NCBI GenBank assembly: GCA_028282195.1
Contig: JANQII010000050.1
Location: forward strand, 1-37,779
Direction of reading: 5' to 3'
Source of the DNA: Prolixibacteraceae bacterium
GTDB lineage: Bacteria; Bacteroidota; Bacteroidia; Bacteroidales; Prolixibacteraceae
Length of the DNA: 37,779 nt
The translations under genes and the position numbers were made by a program. The notes under the pieces are model-generated. The model was not told the DNA's origin. It saw only the letters and a program-made list of their open reading frames with translations, and made no database searches. Positions 23,986 through 32,434 of this stretch are shown piece by piece (positions within the stretch are counted from its first letter, which is position 1; every line of letters begins with the position of its first letter).

Positions 23986-26544
23986 ATGGCTTTCAAAAAT
24001 GTGGCAGTTGAGCCCAAAAAGGGCAGGAAAATTTTTTCTCAAGACGAAGCGTTCAATGCTTCTCTTGAGTATTTCAAAGGAGATGATCTGGCGGCACGGG
24101 TCTGGGTGAATAAATACGCTTTAAAAGATTCTTTCGGGAACATTTATGAATGTACCCCGGATGAAATGCATAAGCGGTTAGCAAAGGAAATTGCTAGAAT
24201 AGAAAAAAAATATGAAAACCCAATGAACGCTGATGAAATCTATCAGCTATTAAAAGACTTTAAATACATTGTTCCCCAAGGAGGGCCAATGACCGGTATA
24301 GGCAATGATTATCAAGTCGCCTCCCTTTCCAATTGTTTTGTAGTTGGAAACGAAGGTGATTCTGATTCATACGGTGGAATCCTTAAAATTGATCAGGAAC
24401 AAGTACAGTTGATGAAACGCCGTGGTGGTGTTGGGCACGATCTTTCACACATCCGTCCGAAAGGATCCCCGGTAAAAAATAGTGCATTAACTTCTACCGG
24501 TATCGTTCCTTTTATGGAACGCTACTCAAACTCTACCCGCGAGGTTGCCCAGGATGGCAGACGCGGGGCCTTGATGCTTTCAGTATCTGTTAAACATCCG
24601 GATTCGGAACAGTTTATTGACGCCAAGCTTGAACAAGGTAAAGTAACTGGTGCTAATGTTTCAGTTAAAATTCATGATGATTTCATGCAGGCAGTGGAAA
24701 GTGGTGAGCTTTATTCTCAACAATATCCAATTGAAGCAGAAAAGCCAACTTTCGTTCGCGAAACCAACGCAGAGAACCTTTGGAAGAAGATTGTTCACAA
24801 TGCTTGGAAATCAGCAGAGCCTGGAATTCTTTTCTGGGACACAATTACTAAAGAGTCTGTACCTGATTGTTATGCTGATTTAGGATATAAAACAGTTTCA
24901 ACAAATCCTTGTGGGGAAATTCCACTTTGTCCATATGACAGCTGTCGTTTGTTAGCCATCAATTTATTTTCATATGTTGAAAATGCTTTTACAAGCAACG
25001 CCAAGTTCGATTTTCCAAAATTCAAAGAGCACGTTGGTTACGCACAACGTATAATGGATGATATCATTGACCTTGAACTGGAGAAGATTGATGGTATTAT
25101 AGAAAAAATTGACGACGACCCTGAAAGCGAAGAGATTAAATTCATCGAACGCAAGCTTTGGGAAAAAATCCAAACCAAAGCACGTGAAGGCCGCCGTACA
25201 GGTGTTGGCATCACTGCAGAAGGTGATATGCTAGCTGCATTGGGACTTCGATACGGAACTGAAGAAGCAACTGATTTTAGTGAAGAAATCCACAAAACTT
25301 TAGCCGTTGAAGCTTATCGTTCCTCTGTTAAAATGGCAAAAGAAAGAGGTGCTTTCTTAATTTTCGATGCAGAACGTGAAAAAAACAATCCGTTAATCAA
25401 CCGTATCAAGGAACAAGACGAGAAGCTTTATAAAGATATGTTGAGATATGGTCGTAGAAATATTGCGTTATTAACTATTGCCCCTACAGGAACAACAAGT
25501 TTGATGACACAAACAACCTCCGGGATTGAGCCAGTATTTATGCCTGTTTACAAGCGTCGCCGTAAGGTAAATCCAAACGATAAAAATGTACGTGTTGACT
25601 TTGTTGACGAGGTTGGGGATAGCTGGGAAGAATACATTGTATTCCACCATAAGTTTGTAGACTGGATGGAGGCTAACGGGCTGGATACAACCAAAAACTA
25701 CAGCCAGGAAGAAATTGATGAGCTAATTGCTAAATCACCATATTACAAAGCAACTTCAAATGATGTTGACTGGTTGAACAAAGTACGTATGCAAGGCCGT
25801 ATCCAAAAATGGGTAGACCACTCAATTAGTGTTACAATCAACCTTCCTGCTGATGTTGAAGAAGAGCTTGTCGGACGTCTTTACTTCGAAGCATGGAAAA
25901 GCGGATGTAAAGGGGTGACTGTTTACAGGGATGGGTCACGCTCTGGTGTCCTTATTTCAAATAAAGAAGAAGAAAAGACAGAAGATGATGCCTATTTCCC
26001 AACAAAACGGCCAGATGAGCTTGAAGCTGACGTAGTTCGTTTCCAAAACAATAAAGATAAATGGGTAGCATTTATTGGAGTTGTTGGTGATCAACCTTAT
26101 GAAATCTTTACCGGTTTGCAGGATGATGAAGATGGAATTCTTCTACCACGCTCAGTTACGAAAGGTAAAATTATTAAAAGTCGCGATGAAGAAGGAAATT
26201 CCCGTTACGATTTCCAATACACAAATAAGCGTGGCTACAAAACAACAATCGAAGGGTTATCATACAAATTCAACCCTGTTTTCTGGAACTATGCTAAATT
26301 AATTTCAGGTGTTTTACGCCATGGAATGCCAATCCATAAGGTTGTTGATACTGTCACCAGCCTCCAACTCGACAATGATACTATCAACAGCTGGAAAGCT
26401 GGTGTAGCCCGTGCACTGAAAAAATATATTCCGAACGGAACCGTTGTAGATGGAGCAACTTGCGGGGAATGCGGATCTGATAATGTGATTTATCAGGAAG
26501 GTTGTTTAACCTGTCCGGACTGTGGTTCTTCTAAATGCGGATAA
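23986..26544 (+). CDS. nrdJ: Class II (adenosylcobalamin-dependent) ribonucleotide reductase
   Basis: An 852-residue B12-dependent reductase making deoxyribonucleotides with or without oxygen. Active-site residues seen are C117 in LSNCFV and C309/E311 in the NPCGEIPL finger loop. The phosphate-binding TAPTGTTSL motif appears late in the barrel. The C-terminal region has a tail (about 690-790) and ends with two CxxC pairs plus a final CG (CGECGSDN, CPDCGSSKCG), the redox-active and zinc-binding tail that re-reduces the active site. A mid-protein acidic insert (IIEKIDDDPESEE) is visible. There is no small-subunit gene nearby, as expected for class II. Confidence 0.95.
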   Translation: MAFKNVAVEPKKGRKIFSQDEAFNASLEYFKGDDLAARVWVNKYALKDSFGNIYECTPDEMHKRLAKEIARIEKKYENPMNADEIYQLLKDFKYIVPQGGPMTGIGNDYQVASLSNCFVVGNEGDSDSYGGILKIDQEQVQLMKRRGGVGHDLSHIRPKGSPVKNSALTSTGIVPFMERYSNSTREVAQDGRRGALMLSVSVKHPDSEQFIDAKLEQGKVTGANVSVKIHDDFMQAVESGELYSQQYPIEAEKPTFVRETNAENLWKKIVHNAWKSAEPGILFWDTITKESVPDCYADLGYKTVSTNPCGEIPLCPYDSCRLLAINLFSYVENAFTSNAKFDFPKFKEHVGYAQRIMDDIIDLELEKIDGIIEKIDDDPESEEIKFIERKLWEKIQTKAREGRRTGVGITAEGDMLAALGLRYGTEEATDFSEEIHKTLAVEAYRSSVKMAKERGAFLIFDAEREKNNPLINRIKEQDEKLYKDMLRYGRRNIALLTIAPTGTTSLMTQTTSGIEPVFMPVYKRRRKVNPNDKNVRVDFVDEVGDSWEEYIVFHHKFVDWMEANGLDTTKNYSQEEIDELIAKSPYYKATSNDVDWLNKVRMQGRIQKWVDHSISVTINLPADVEEELVGRLYFEAWKSGCKGVTVYRDGSRSGVLISNKEEEKTEDDAYFPTKRPDELEADVVRFQNNKDKWVAFIGVVGDQPYEIFTGLQDDEDGILLPRSVTKGKIIKSRDEEGNSRYDFQYTNKRGYKTTIEGLSYKFNPVFWNYAKLISGVLRHGMPIHKVVDTVTSLQLDNDTINSWKAGVARALKKYIPNGTVVDGATCGECGSDNVIYQEGCLTCPDCGSSKCG

Positions 26545-26565
26545 TCAATCAATTCGAATAATTAT

Positions 26566-26595
26566 AAAGGCTTTCACAAATGTGAGGGCCTTTTC
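26566..26595 (+). terminator. Terminator after nrdJ
   Basis: AAAGGCTTTCACA (26566-26578) pairs with TGTGAGGGCCTTT (26581-26593), with two G-T wobbles, followed by T residues. Confidence 0.75.
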
Positions 26596-26745
26596 TTTGC
26601 TTAAAACGTTGCTTATTTTGTTGGTATAAAACATCCTATTAACTGATTCAGTAAAATCTCATTTTTGAGCAAGCCAAATCCCCTTATTTTAAAGACAATA
26701 AAGGATCACTTGATATTTCCGGTGGATTGATTTTTGAATCCCAAC

Positions 26746-26839
26746 ACCGGGTAAGTCCGCCTAAAGCCAGACAAAACCCGGTGCTACAACTATTTAATCC
26801 CTACGGGATATTGGGAACAGATGCCGGTTAACCGGCATG
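26746..26839. repeat. Palindrome cluster downstream of nrdJ
   Basis: Three foldbacks in a row: CACCGGGT/ACCCGGTG arms with a 23-base loop from about 26745, ATCCC-TAC-GGGAT near 26798, and the perfect 18-base palindrome ATGCCGGTTAACCGGCAT at 26821-26838. GGTGTCATCTTTT follows at 26846, a motif that also forms a perfect hairpin at 30844. The order CCTACGGG then GGGGT.(C)A resembles that at 3655-3690. Confidence 0.5.
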
Positions 26840-26860
26840 TACAGGGGTGTCATCTTTTGG

Positions 26861-26930
26861 GTTGAAAATCAAGGCACAGCCCTTTAAAAATCACCAACAA
26901 CAAAGGAGCTGGTTTTATAGATTATAATAA
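26861..26930. repeat. Direct repeat copy 1 (about 70 bp)
   Basis: Begins GTTGAAAATCAAGGCACAGCC and ends GGTTTTATAGATTATAATAAA. It matches 27001-27071 over its whole length, most strongly at both ends. Confidence 0.6.
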
Positions 26931-27000
26931 ACCTGTTTGATTCCTGATATTTGGAAATTCATTATTCAATATTGGTTATTGGAAATTAGTCCTATGACAG

Positions 27001-27071
27001 GTTGAGAAAATCAAGGCATAGCCGTTTAAACATGACCACCATCAAAAAAGTGGTTTTATAGATTATAATAA
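27001..27071. repeat. Direct repeat copy 2 (about 70 bp)
   Basis: Begins GTTGAGAAAATCAAGGCATA and ends GGTTTTATAGATTATAATAA. The last 21 bases are essentially identical to copy 1. It abuts the terminator of the small gene at 27107. Confidence 0.6.
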
Positions 27072-27097
27072 AAAAATAGGCCTCACCTGGAGGCCTT
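27071..27097 (-). terminator. Terminator of the small conserved gene
   Basis: Minus-strand hairpin with AGGCCT arms (27096-27091 and 27083-27078) followed by a run of T residues at 27076-27070. Confidence 0.7.
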
Positions 27098-27106
27098 GGT
27101 TAAATA

Positions 27107-27298
27107 CTATGCAGCTTTTGTTGTTAAAACTTCTTCTAAAATCTCAGGGTACATGTCCCCAAAACTTTCTTCACACCACTCGCGAAAATCAGGTTGATCT
27201 TCTGGCTCTACCCAGCCAGCACACTTTGCTAATTCCTTGCGGAATAAATCGCGACTAAAACTAACCTTGGGTAGAATTACTTTAGCGTAATCAAACAT
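27107..27298 (-). CDS. Small conserved Bacteroidota protein of unknown function
   Basis: A 63-residue soluble protein, MFDYAKVILPKVSFSRDLFR at the start and FGDMYPEILEEVL near the end. It has two Cys (in AKCAGW and EWCEES), several Trp and an acidic second half, and looks all-helical. I recall similar short proteins with the pattern FDY..ILpKVSFd..LFrKEL..a..W in other Bacteroidota, but none has a function I can name. It is well supported as a gene: a complete -33/-7 promoter about 110 bases upstream, a leader of about 100 bases and a strong terminator right after the stop. Confidence 0.75.
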   Translation of the reverse strand: MFDYAKVILPKVSFSRDLFRKELAKCAGWVEPEDQPDFREWCEESFGDMYPEILEEVLTTKAA

Positions 27299-27406
27299 AC
27301 TTCTTGAACGTTTTTATTGTTTTTTGACTCAATTAATATAACATATCAAATCTTGTTTTGGTATGTTGAAAAAAACATCTTAACATGTTTTAACAGGTCG
27401 TGTAAA

Positions 27407-27436
27407 CAAATATACAACAACAGCCTGAGCATCAAA
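27407..27436 (-). promoter_or_regulatory. Full Bacteroidota promoter of the small conserved gene
   Basis: On the minus strand TTTG (27436-27433), 18 bases, then TATATTTG (27414-27407): a perfect match to both boxes. The roughly 100-base leader contains a near-palindrome TTAACATGTTTTAA at about 27380. Confidence 0.7.
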
Positions 27437-27848
27437 TACGTAATTTACGACCTCAAAAACTTGTTATATAACATTTGTTAACTCATACCTATGTAAAATT
27501 ACCCACGCAACATTAAATTGATATAAGTGATTTCCTAACAAAACCTGAAATTCGTTCTTCAAATGTTATTTTTAAATATGAACCTATCAATGCCAAATAA
27601 ATAAACCGCAAAGACCATAAGGATTTGCAAAGACGCGAACAGGGATTAATACAAATAAATACCATAATCCGCTGGAAATCAATTTATTGAATCCAAAACT
27701 CACGTTATTTTATAATACTTTTTTAGTTTTACGCATTAACATCAAAGTAAGAAATACTTGGTTGCTAAATGAGACCCACCCTATTGTTTGTGCTTTAAGA
27801 GTGAAGAACTTGAAATTGTTGGTCCCTTCTGTCATCTGTCAATTGACC
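27437..27848. other. Gene-free spacer before the insertion sequence
   Basis: About 410 bases with no credible gene and no strong structure. It includes an ACCGCAAAGACC..GATTTGCAAAGACGCG stretch (from 27605) of the kind often found as decayed intergenic repeat in this phylum. Confidence 0.3.
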
Positions 27849-27907
27849 AGTGTCGTGTCACACTTATTTTGACGGTTAATTATTAATTTGTAACTTTGAA
27901 AGAAACG

Positions 27908-28384
27908 ATGAGAAAATTTAAAGTTACACTAAGTGGCCCGGAAAGAGAGGAGCTTCATGACATTGTAAAAAAAGGGAAGCGAAGGGCCCAGGTTATCAGA
28001 AATGCGCTCATCCTCCTAAACTGTGACGAAGGTGAACATGGAAATAAAATAAGAAATGAAGACGTTGCCAAAGTTTTACAGATCGGGGACCGTACGATAG
28101 ACAGGGTAAAGAAAACATTTGTAGAAGAAGGTTTGGGGATAGCCCTTTATGGAAAAACGGAAGTTAGCGAAAAGTACCATAAAAGAATAATCGATGGTGA
28201 TGCAGAAGCAAAACTGGTTGCGTTATGTTGCTCTGGCCCACCAGAAGGTTTTTCGCAATGGTCGCTCCGGTTATTGGCAGATCAAATGGTAGAGTTGAAA
28301 TATGTAGAGTCGGTATCGTATGAAACAGTACGGCGGACATTAAAAAAAACGAACTTAAACCCTGGAAAGTTAAAGGATGGGTGA
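27908..28384 (+). CDS. IS630 transposase, N-terminal part (orfA)
   Basis: The DNA-binding half, about 158 residues from ATG 27908; a TTG four codons earlier is possible. It contains the two helix-turn-helix regions usual for IS630: NEDVAKVLQIGDRTIDRVKK (first) and QWSLRLLADQMVEL..VSYETVRRTLKK (second). It ends in its own frame at TGA 28384 after LKKTNLNPGKLKDG. The -1 frame from the A8 run at 28342-28349 reads LKKNELKPWKVKGW and continues into the catalytic half, the normal IS630 sequence. The split is therefore a -1 frameshift, programmed or mutational. Confidence 0.85.
   Translation: MRKFKVTLSGPEREELHDIVKKGKRRAQVIRNALILLNCDEGEHGNKIRNEDVAKVLQIGDRTIDRVKKTFVEEGLGIALYGKTEVSEKYHKRIIDGDAEAKLVALCCSGPPEGFSQWSLRLLADQMVELKYVESVSYETVRRTLKKTNLNPGKLKDG
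28341..28350 (+). promoter_or_regulatory. Probable -1 frameshift site in the transposase gene
   Basis: TAAAAAAAAC: eight A residues read as TTA AAA AAA ACG in orfA. A -1 slip on AAA AAA gives AAC GAA and enters the orfB frame, restoring the conserved LKKNELKPW sequence. Confidence 0.6.
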
Positions 28385-29046
28385 TAGGACGTGCAAGAAA
28401 TGGACAATTCGTTGCAGATATGGAAAAGGTATTGGAAATTTACAAGCTACCGTACGACCCTGACTTTCCAGTGGTATGTATGGATGAGTCCCCAAAACAG
28501 TTGATCAAGGAAACAAGGGGCAGCATCCCAATGAAACCGGGCAGTGAAAAGAAAATAGATTATGAATACGCGAGATGTGGGATGTGTAATATATTTATGG
28601 CCAATGAACCGTTGAGGGGTAAAAGGTTCGTACAGGTAACAGGGACCAAGACCAAAAAGGACTGGGCATTGTTTGTTCGTTCAATTGCTGATGAGTACTA
28701 TAAAGAAGCAAAAACCATAAACCTGGTCATGGACAACCTGAACACACACCAGCCTGGGTCCTTATATGAAGTATTTGAGCCTGAAGAAGCAAACCGGTTG
28801 GTTAAAAGGTTCAATTTTATTTATACCCCAAAACACGGCTCCTGGCTCAACATGGCCGAGATAGAACTGAATGTGCTCCAAGGCCAGTGCCTAAACAGAA
28901 GGATAGACAATATCGAAACTGTACAAAAAGAAGTAATGGCATGGCAAAAATATCGAAATGGTTTGAACGCTTCAATTAGCTGGCAATTTACGGCAGAAGA
29001 TGCAAGGATAAAACTAAAGCGACTTTATCCGTCATTTCAGGCGTGA
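28381..29046 (+). CDS. IS630 transposase, catalytic part (orfB)
   Basis: The 221-residue DDE domain, from a GTG overlapping the orfA stop (GTGA) and in the -1 frame. Catalytic acids are D35 in VVCMDESPKQL, the Asp in NLVMDNLNTH, and the Glu in HGSWLNMAEIEL. The sequence YTPKHGSWLNMAE and the terminal WQFTAEDARIKLKRLYPS are characteristic of the family. It is probably made as a fusion with orfA by -1 frameshifting at the A8 run, but independent start at the GTG or loss of function cannot be excluded. Confidence 0.87.
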   Translation: MIGRARNGQFVADMEKVLEIYKLPYDPDFPVVCMDESPKQLIKETRGSIPMKPGSEKKIDYEYARCGMCNIFMANEPLRGKRFVQVTGTKTKKDWALFVRSIADEYYKEAKTINLVMDNLNTHQPGSLYEVFEPEEANRLVKRFNFIYTPKHGSWLNMAEIELNVLQGQCLNRRIDNIETVQKEVMAWQKYRNGLNASISWQFTAEDARIKLKRLYPSFQA

Positions 29047-29055
29047 CACGACACT

Positions 29056-29332
29056 AGTGACATCCCTGCTTACCGTCAGACAGGCAACTCCTGGCCTCCA
29101 GTAATCTGTCATTCATTGTCATTTGGTCATTGATTATTTGTTGTTTTATCCCAAAAACTGCCAACTGTAACTGTGACTGAAAACTTGCTATTAGTAATTG
29201 GTCATTCGTCATTAGTTAATTTGTCATTGTTATTATCTTTCCAACTTCTGGCTTCCAGGCTGGTTTTATCAATTGAGTTGTTAATGAATTTCATTCATCT
29301 GTTAAATCGATGTATTTTCAACGCATAGTGGT
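29056..29332. other. Spacer between the insertion sequence and the sulfatase gene
   Basis: About 280 bases without a gene. It contains many short TGTCATT/GGTCATT tandem-like repeats (about 29098-29230) of decayed appearance. No clear terminator for the sulfatase is seen. Confidence 0.35.
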
Positions 29333-30721
29333 TTATTTTTCAAGTTGATTCTCAACGGGAATAATGGTTTTTAAATGTTGTTCTAAAGTCTGATTTATTG
29401 CATCTATAACTTCAGGATGATTGTTAGCCACATTAAATTTCTCAGAAGGATCAATATTTAAGTTGAAAAGCAATGGTGGGTCATGAAATCGTTTAACATC
29501 ACTTCCATATTCAGCCTGGGTTATAAAATGCGCTTTGAATTCACCTTTTCTAACTGCATATACTTCAGTTCCCCGATAATAAAAAACAACATCGCGCGGG
29601 CTTTCCCCTTTTCCTGATAAAACAGGATAAATATTGAACCCGTCATAAACCCTGTCCGATGGAAGTGAAACATTTGCCAATTTCAAAAATGTAGGTAGTA
29701 AATCCATTGTTGTACCCAATTCTGCAATTACACCTGGCTTAATGATTTCAGGGCACCAGAAAATAGTGGGTTCCCTCATCCCTCCTTCATAAGTCCCTCC
29801 TTTTCCACCAGATAATAAGCCCGCAGATCCACCATCCGTCTTGAATTCGAGCCAGGGACCATTATCCGAAGTAAATACAACAATCGTATTTTTTTCTAAA
29901 CCCGTTACTTTCAAAGTTTTAATTAATTCACCAACACTCCAGTCCAGCTCTTCAATTACATCACCATAAATACCCCGCAAACTTTTATTCTCAAATTCTT
30001 CTGATCTGAATAAGGGGACATGGGGCATGGAATGGGCTAAATAAATGAAAAACGGTTTCTCTTTATTTTGATGAATAAATTTCACCGCCTCCTCTGTATA
30101 ACGTTTTGTAATGGTAATTTGATTTACAGGCCTTTCAACAATTTCATTATTTCTCATTAGCGGAACATTGAAATAATCAATTTCAGGGTTCGAACAAGCT
30201 TCCCAATAGTTTCCACCTCCAACCCGGTCCATATCATTACTATACGGTATTCCAAAATAATAGTCAAACCCATGGGAAGTTGGTAAATATTGAGGATGGT
30301 GCCCAAGATGCCACTTTCCGATACAGGCAGTTGCATAACCCGCTTCTTTTAATGCAGTGGCCATCGTTATTTCTTTTTCAGGAAGCCCCCCGTTTGAATC
30401 CGGGAAAAGCACCCGGCGCTTTTCACTGCACATACCCGAGCGTATGGGTAACCTTCCTGTTAACAGTCCGGCCCTGGATGGTGTACAAACAGAAGCAGCA
30501 ACATAGAAATTGGTCCATTTCTGCCCTTCAAATGCCAATCGGTCCAGGCTAGGTGTCTTAATGGTTGGATGGCCAAATACCCCGATATCCCCATATCCCA
30601 TATCGTCAGCAAAAATGATTATAAAATTAGGGGCGTGTGAGTTACTTTTTTCTACTGCAAGGGATTGAACATATATGCTTATAACAAAAATCAGGACGCT
30701 GTATTTAATTCTATTCTTCAT
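29333..30721 (-). CDS. Secreted S1-family sulfatase (arylsulfatase A type)
   Basis: A 462-residue sulfatase with signal peptide (MKNRIKYSVLIFVISIYVQS). The formylglycine motif is C-T-P-S-R, with C79 converted to formylglycine by a separate maturase, in SVCTPSRAGLLTGR. Metal ligands include D39/D40 in FADDMGYGD and the later FTSDNGPW pair. GKWHLGHH provides the substrate-sulfate Lys/His. It hydrolyses a sulfate ester, most likely on a sugar, given that it follows the SusC/SusD genes. The 258-base spacer to susD contains several strong hairpins, so expression may be reduced or separately controlled. The substrate is not identifiable from sequence. Confidence 0.93.
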   Translation of the reverse strand: MKNRIKYSVLIFVISIYVQSLAVEKSNSHAPNFIIIFADDMGYGDIGVFGHPTIKTPSLDRLAFEGQKWTNFYVAASVCTPSRAGLLTGRLPIRSGMCSEKRRVLFPDSNGGLPEKEITMATALKEAGYATACIGKWHLGHHPQYLPTSHGFDYYFGIPYSNDMDRVGGGNYWEACSNPEIDYFNVPLMRNNEIVERPVNQITITKRYTEEAVKFIHQNKEKPFFIYLAHSMPHVPLFRSEEFENKSLRGIYGDVIEELDWSVGELIKTLKVTGLEKNTIVVFTSDNGPWLEFKTDGGSAGLLSGGKGGTYEGGMREPTIFWCPEIIKPGVIAELGTTMDLLPTFLKLANVSLPSDRVYDGFNIYPVLSGKGESPRDVVFYYRGTEVYAVRKGEFKAHFITQAEYGSDVKRFHDPPLLFNLNIDPSEKFNVANNHPEVIDAINQTLEQHLKTIIPVENQLEK

Positions 30722-30843
30722 TCTTACTATTTTATTATGACCTGTTATGCGGTTTAAGTTAATAAAGTTACCCTACCAGGGCAAATTTCAGAATTTGCCT
30801 CCTTGGGCAGGGTTCAGGAACCTTCTTGTTTCTGTAAGCAATA

Positions 30844-30967
30844 GGTGTCATCTTTTTGAAAGATGACACCCTTATGCCACCATAAAACCCGAAGTCCCGA
30901 TAGCGATCGGGATCAGTTCGACTTAGATAATTTCAGTTCTCCGGCGGTTGCCGGATCCTGAAATTAT
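30844..30967. repeat. Three-hairpin spacer between susD and the sulfatase gene
   Basis: GGTGTCATCTTT/AAAGATGACACC is a perfect 12-bp stem with a 3-base loop (30844-30870). TCCCGAT/ATCGGGA arms lie at 30895-30912. ATAATTTCAG/CTGAAATTAT encloses CCGGC/GCCGG at 30927-30967. None has a clear T run. They may be mRNA-processing or stabilising structures that set the susD:sulfatase ratio. Confidence 0.55.
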
Positions 30968-30979
30968 AGTATCACTGAT

Positions 30980-32422
30980 TCAATATCCTTCGTTTTGGTC
31001 TAAATCAGAATTTGCATCAATTTCCACCTGTGGGATTGGATATAATTTATGATGATCACTCGCGTTTGTCACACCACGGGCTTTAGCATTATCAATAAAC
31101 TGATCATACCGGATTAAATCTTCACGATCTTTTGCTTCAAAATACAATTCATGCGATCTTTCCAACAGAATTAATTCATTTAATTCATCCTTATTTGCAA
31201 AATCACTTAATAATACATTTTCCAGGCCAGCTCTAAACCTAACCTGATTGATCAGGTCAATTGTTTCCTGGTTGGGGCCATTTAGTTCATTTAAAGCCTC
31301 TGCACGTGTTAAGAGAATATCAGCATATCTAATTTCAGGCATATCATGCCCATTGAATACCGAAACAGCATTTGGGTCTGGTTCAAATTTAAGGCACAGG
31401 GATTTATCGTTTCCATACCCAACTATGGTATTTCCAGATTTATTTACATAGGATTGAACAAATAAATCCTTTCTTGTATCATTGGGTTCAAAAGAATCTA
31501 TAAAGTCATCATATATATAGCATTTAGCAGCCCACGTAGCCTGATTGGGCAGTAATGGATAATCGGTAGGCAAAATTAACCCAATTAATTGTTGAGAGAC
31601 ATCCCTGGGCGCAGTTTGGTTTGGATGAACCCATATCATTTCCTTATTCTGCTCATTTTCCAGGCTAAATATGTTTTTATATTCAGCTACCAATTCATAT
31701 TGTTTGGATTCAATAATTTGTTTTGTAGCATCAACACATTTATCCCATTGTTTCGTTTGTAAATAAAATTTTGAAAGGGCAGCCAGTGCGGCTCCTTTTG
31801 TTATCCTTCCAAATTCATCCTGAACTAAGGGTAAATCATTGGCTGCATTCAATAAATCATTCTCTATAACAGCAAATAATTCTTCTTCAGATGCTCTCCC
31901 TCTCTCTAAATCTGTTGTTTCGGTAGATATAAATACCGGTACAGTTCCAAATAACCGGTATAATAACGAATAATTAAAGCCCCTGAGCGCATTTGCCTCA
32001 GCTTTCATCATTGTTTTTTTCCCTTCTGAAAACTCAGCATTATCCAAATTATCAAGAATAATATTGGCATTACGAATTGCAAGATACGCGTCTGCCCATA
32101 CAAATCTATAATAACTGTTGTTAGAGTCCCAGGTAAAATTCATATGCGGTATCGCGACCCCTGATTCAAATCCTCCACCTTGTCCCCAGGCATATCCCGC
32201 TGTAAACATTGAAGTTAAAATCCTTCTTGCAAAATCCTGATAATGAAACTGGGAATAGTAATATGCCCCGTTTAGTACGGAATTTAAACCTTCCTCTGTT
32301 TTTAAGTAATTGCCCGGTGCGAGTTCGGAGTACACTTCCTCAACTAAAGGTTCTTCGCATCCGGGTAAAAAACCGATTGTCATTGTGCAAACAAGTAAAT
32401 ATCTGATGTATTTTGATTTCAT
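30980..32422 (-). CDS. SusD/RagB-family surface glycan-binding lipoprotein
   Basis: A 480-residue outer-membrane lipoprotein that caps the SusC channel and binds the imported glycan. The lipobox is GFLPGC with lipidated C22, followed by E23-E24, the acidic residues that direct lipoproteins to the surface in this phylum. The N-terminal SusD-like part includes NYLKTEEGLNSVLNGAYYYS and ANALRGFNYSLLYRLFG. The C-terminal RagB part includes MPEIRYADILLTRAEALNEL, then INQVRFRAGL, LLERSHELYFEAKDREDLIRY and YPIPQVEIDANSDLDQNEGY, the classic family ending. It lies 12 bases after susC. Confidence 0.96.
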   Translation of the reverse strand: MKSKYIRYLLVCTMTIGFLPGCEEPLVEEVYSELAPGNYLKTEEGLNSVLNGAYYYSQFHYQDFARRILTSMFTAGYAWGQGGGFESGVAIPHMNFTWDSNNSYYRFVWADAYLAIRNANIILDNLDNAEFSEGKKTMMKAEANALRGFNYSLLYRLFGTVPVFISTETTDLERGRASEEELFAVIENDLLNAANDLPLVQDEFGRITKGAALAALSKFYLQTKQWDKCVDATKQIIESKQYELVAEYKNIFSLENEQNKEMIWVHPNQTAPRDVSQQLIGLILPTDYPLLPNQATWAAKCYIYDDFIDSFEPNDTRKDLFVQSYVNKSGNTIVGYGNDKSLCLKFEPDPNAVSVFNGHDMPEIRYADILLTRAEALNELNGPNQETIDLINQVRFRAGLENVLLSDFANKDELNELILLERSHELYFEAKDREDLIRYDQFIDNAKARGVTNASDHHKLYPIPQVEIDANSDLDQNEGY

Positions 32423-32434
32423 AACTAATCTGAT

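Larger units (their letters stand above)
27849..29055 (+). mobile_element. IS630-family insertion sequence, about 1.2 kb
   Basis: A 1207-bp element with matching ends. The left end AGTGTCGTGTCAC..TGACGG (27849-27875) and right end (29029-29055, complement) share the first 13 bases and the inner TGACGG. Inside is one IS630-type DDE transposase split into two overlapping frames. IS630 elements normally duplicate a TA, but I see no clear TA on both sides, so the target duplication is lost or the tip is misplaced by a base or two. Confidence 0.85.

Noticed and set aside
26861-27071. CRISPR array
   Set aside because: Only two imperfect copies, far longer than CRISPR repeats, with no spacer series and no cas genes.
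27687-27872. Plus-strand open frame before the insertion sequence
   Set aside because: It runs into the insertion-sequence end, has low-complexity composition and no supporting signals.
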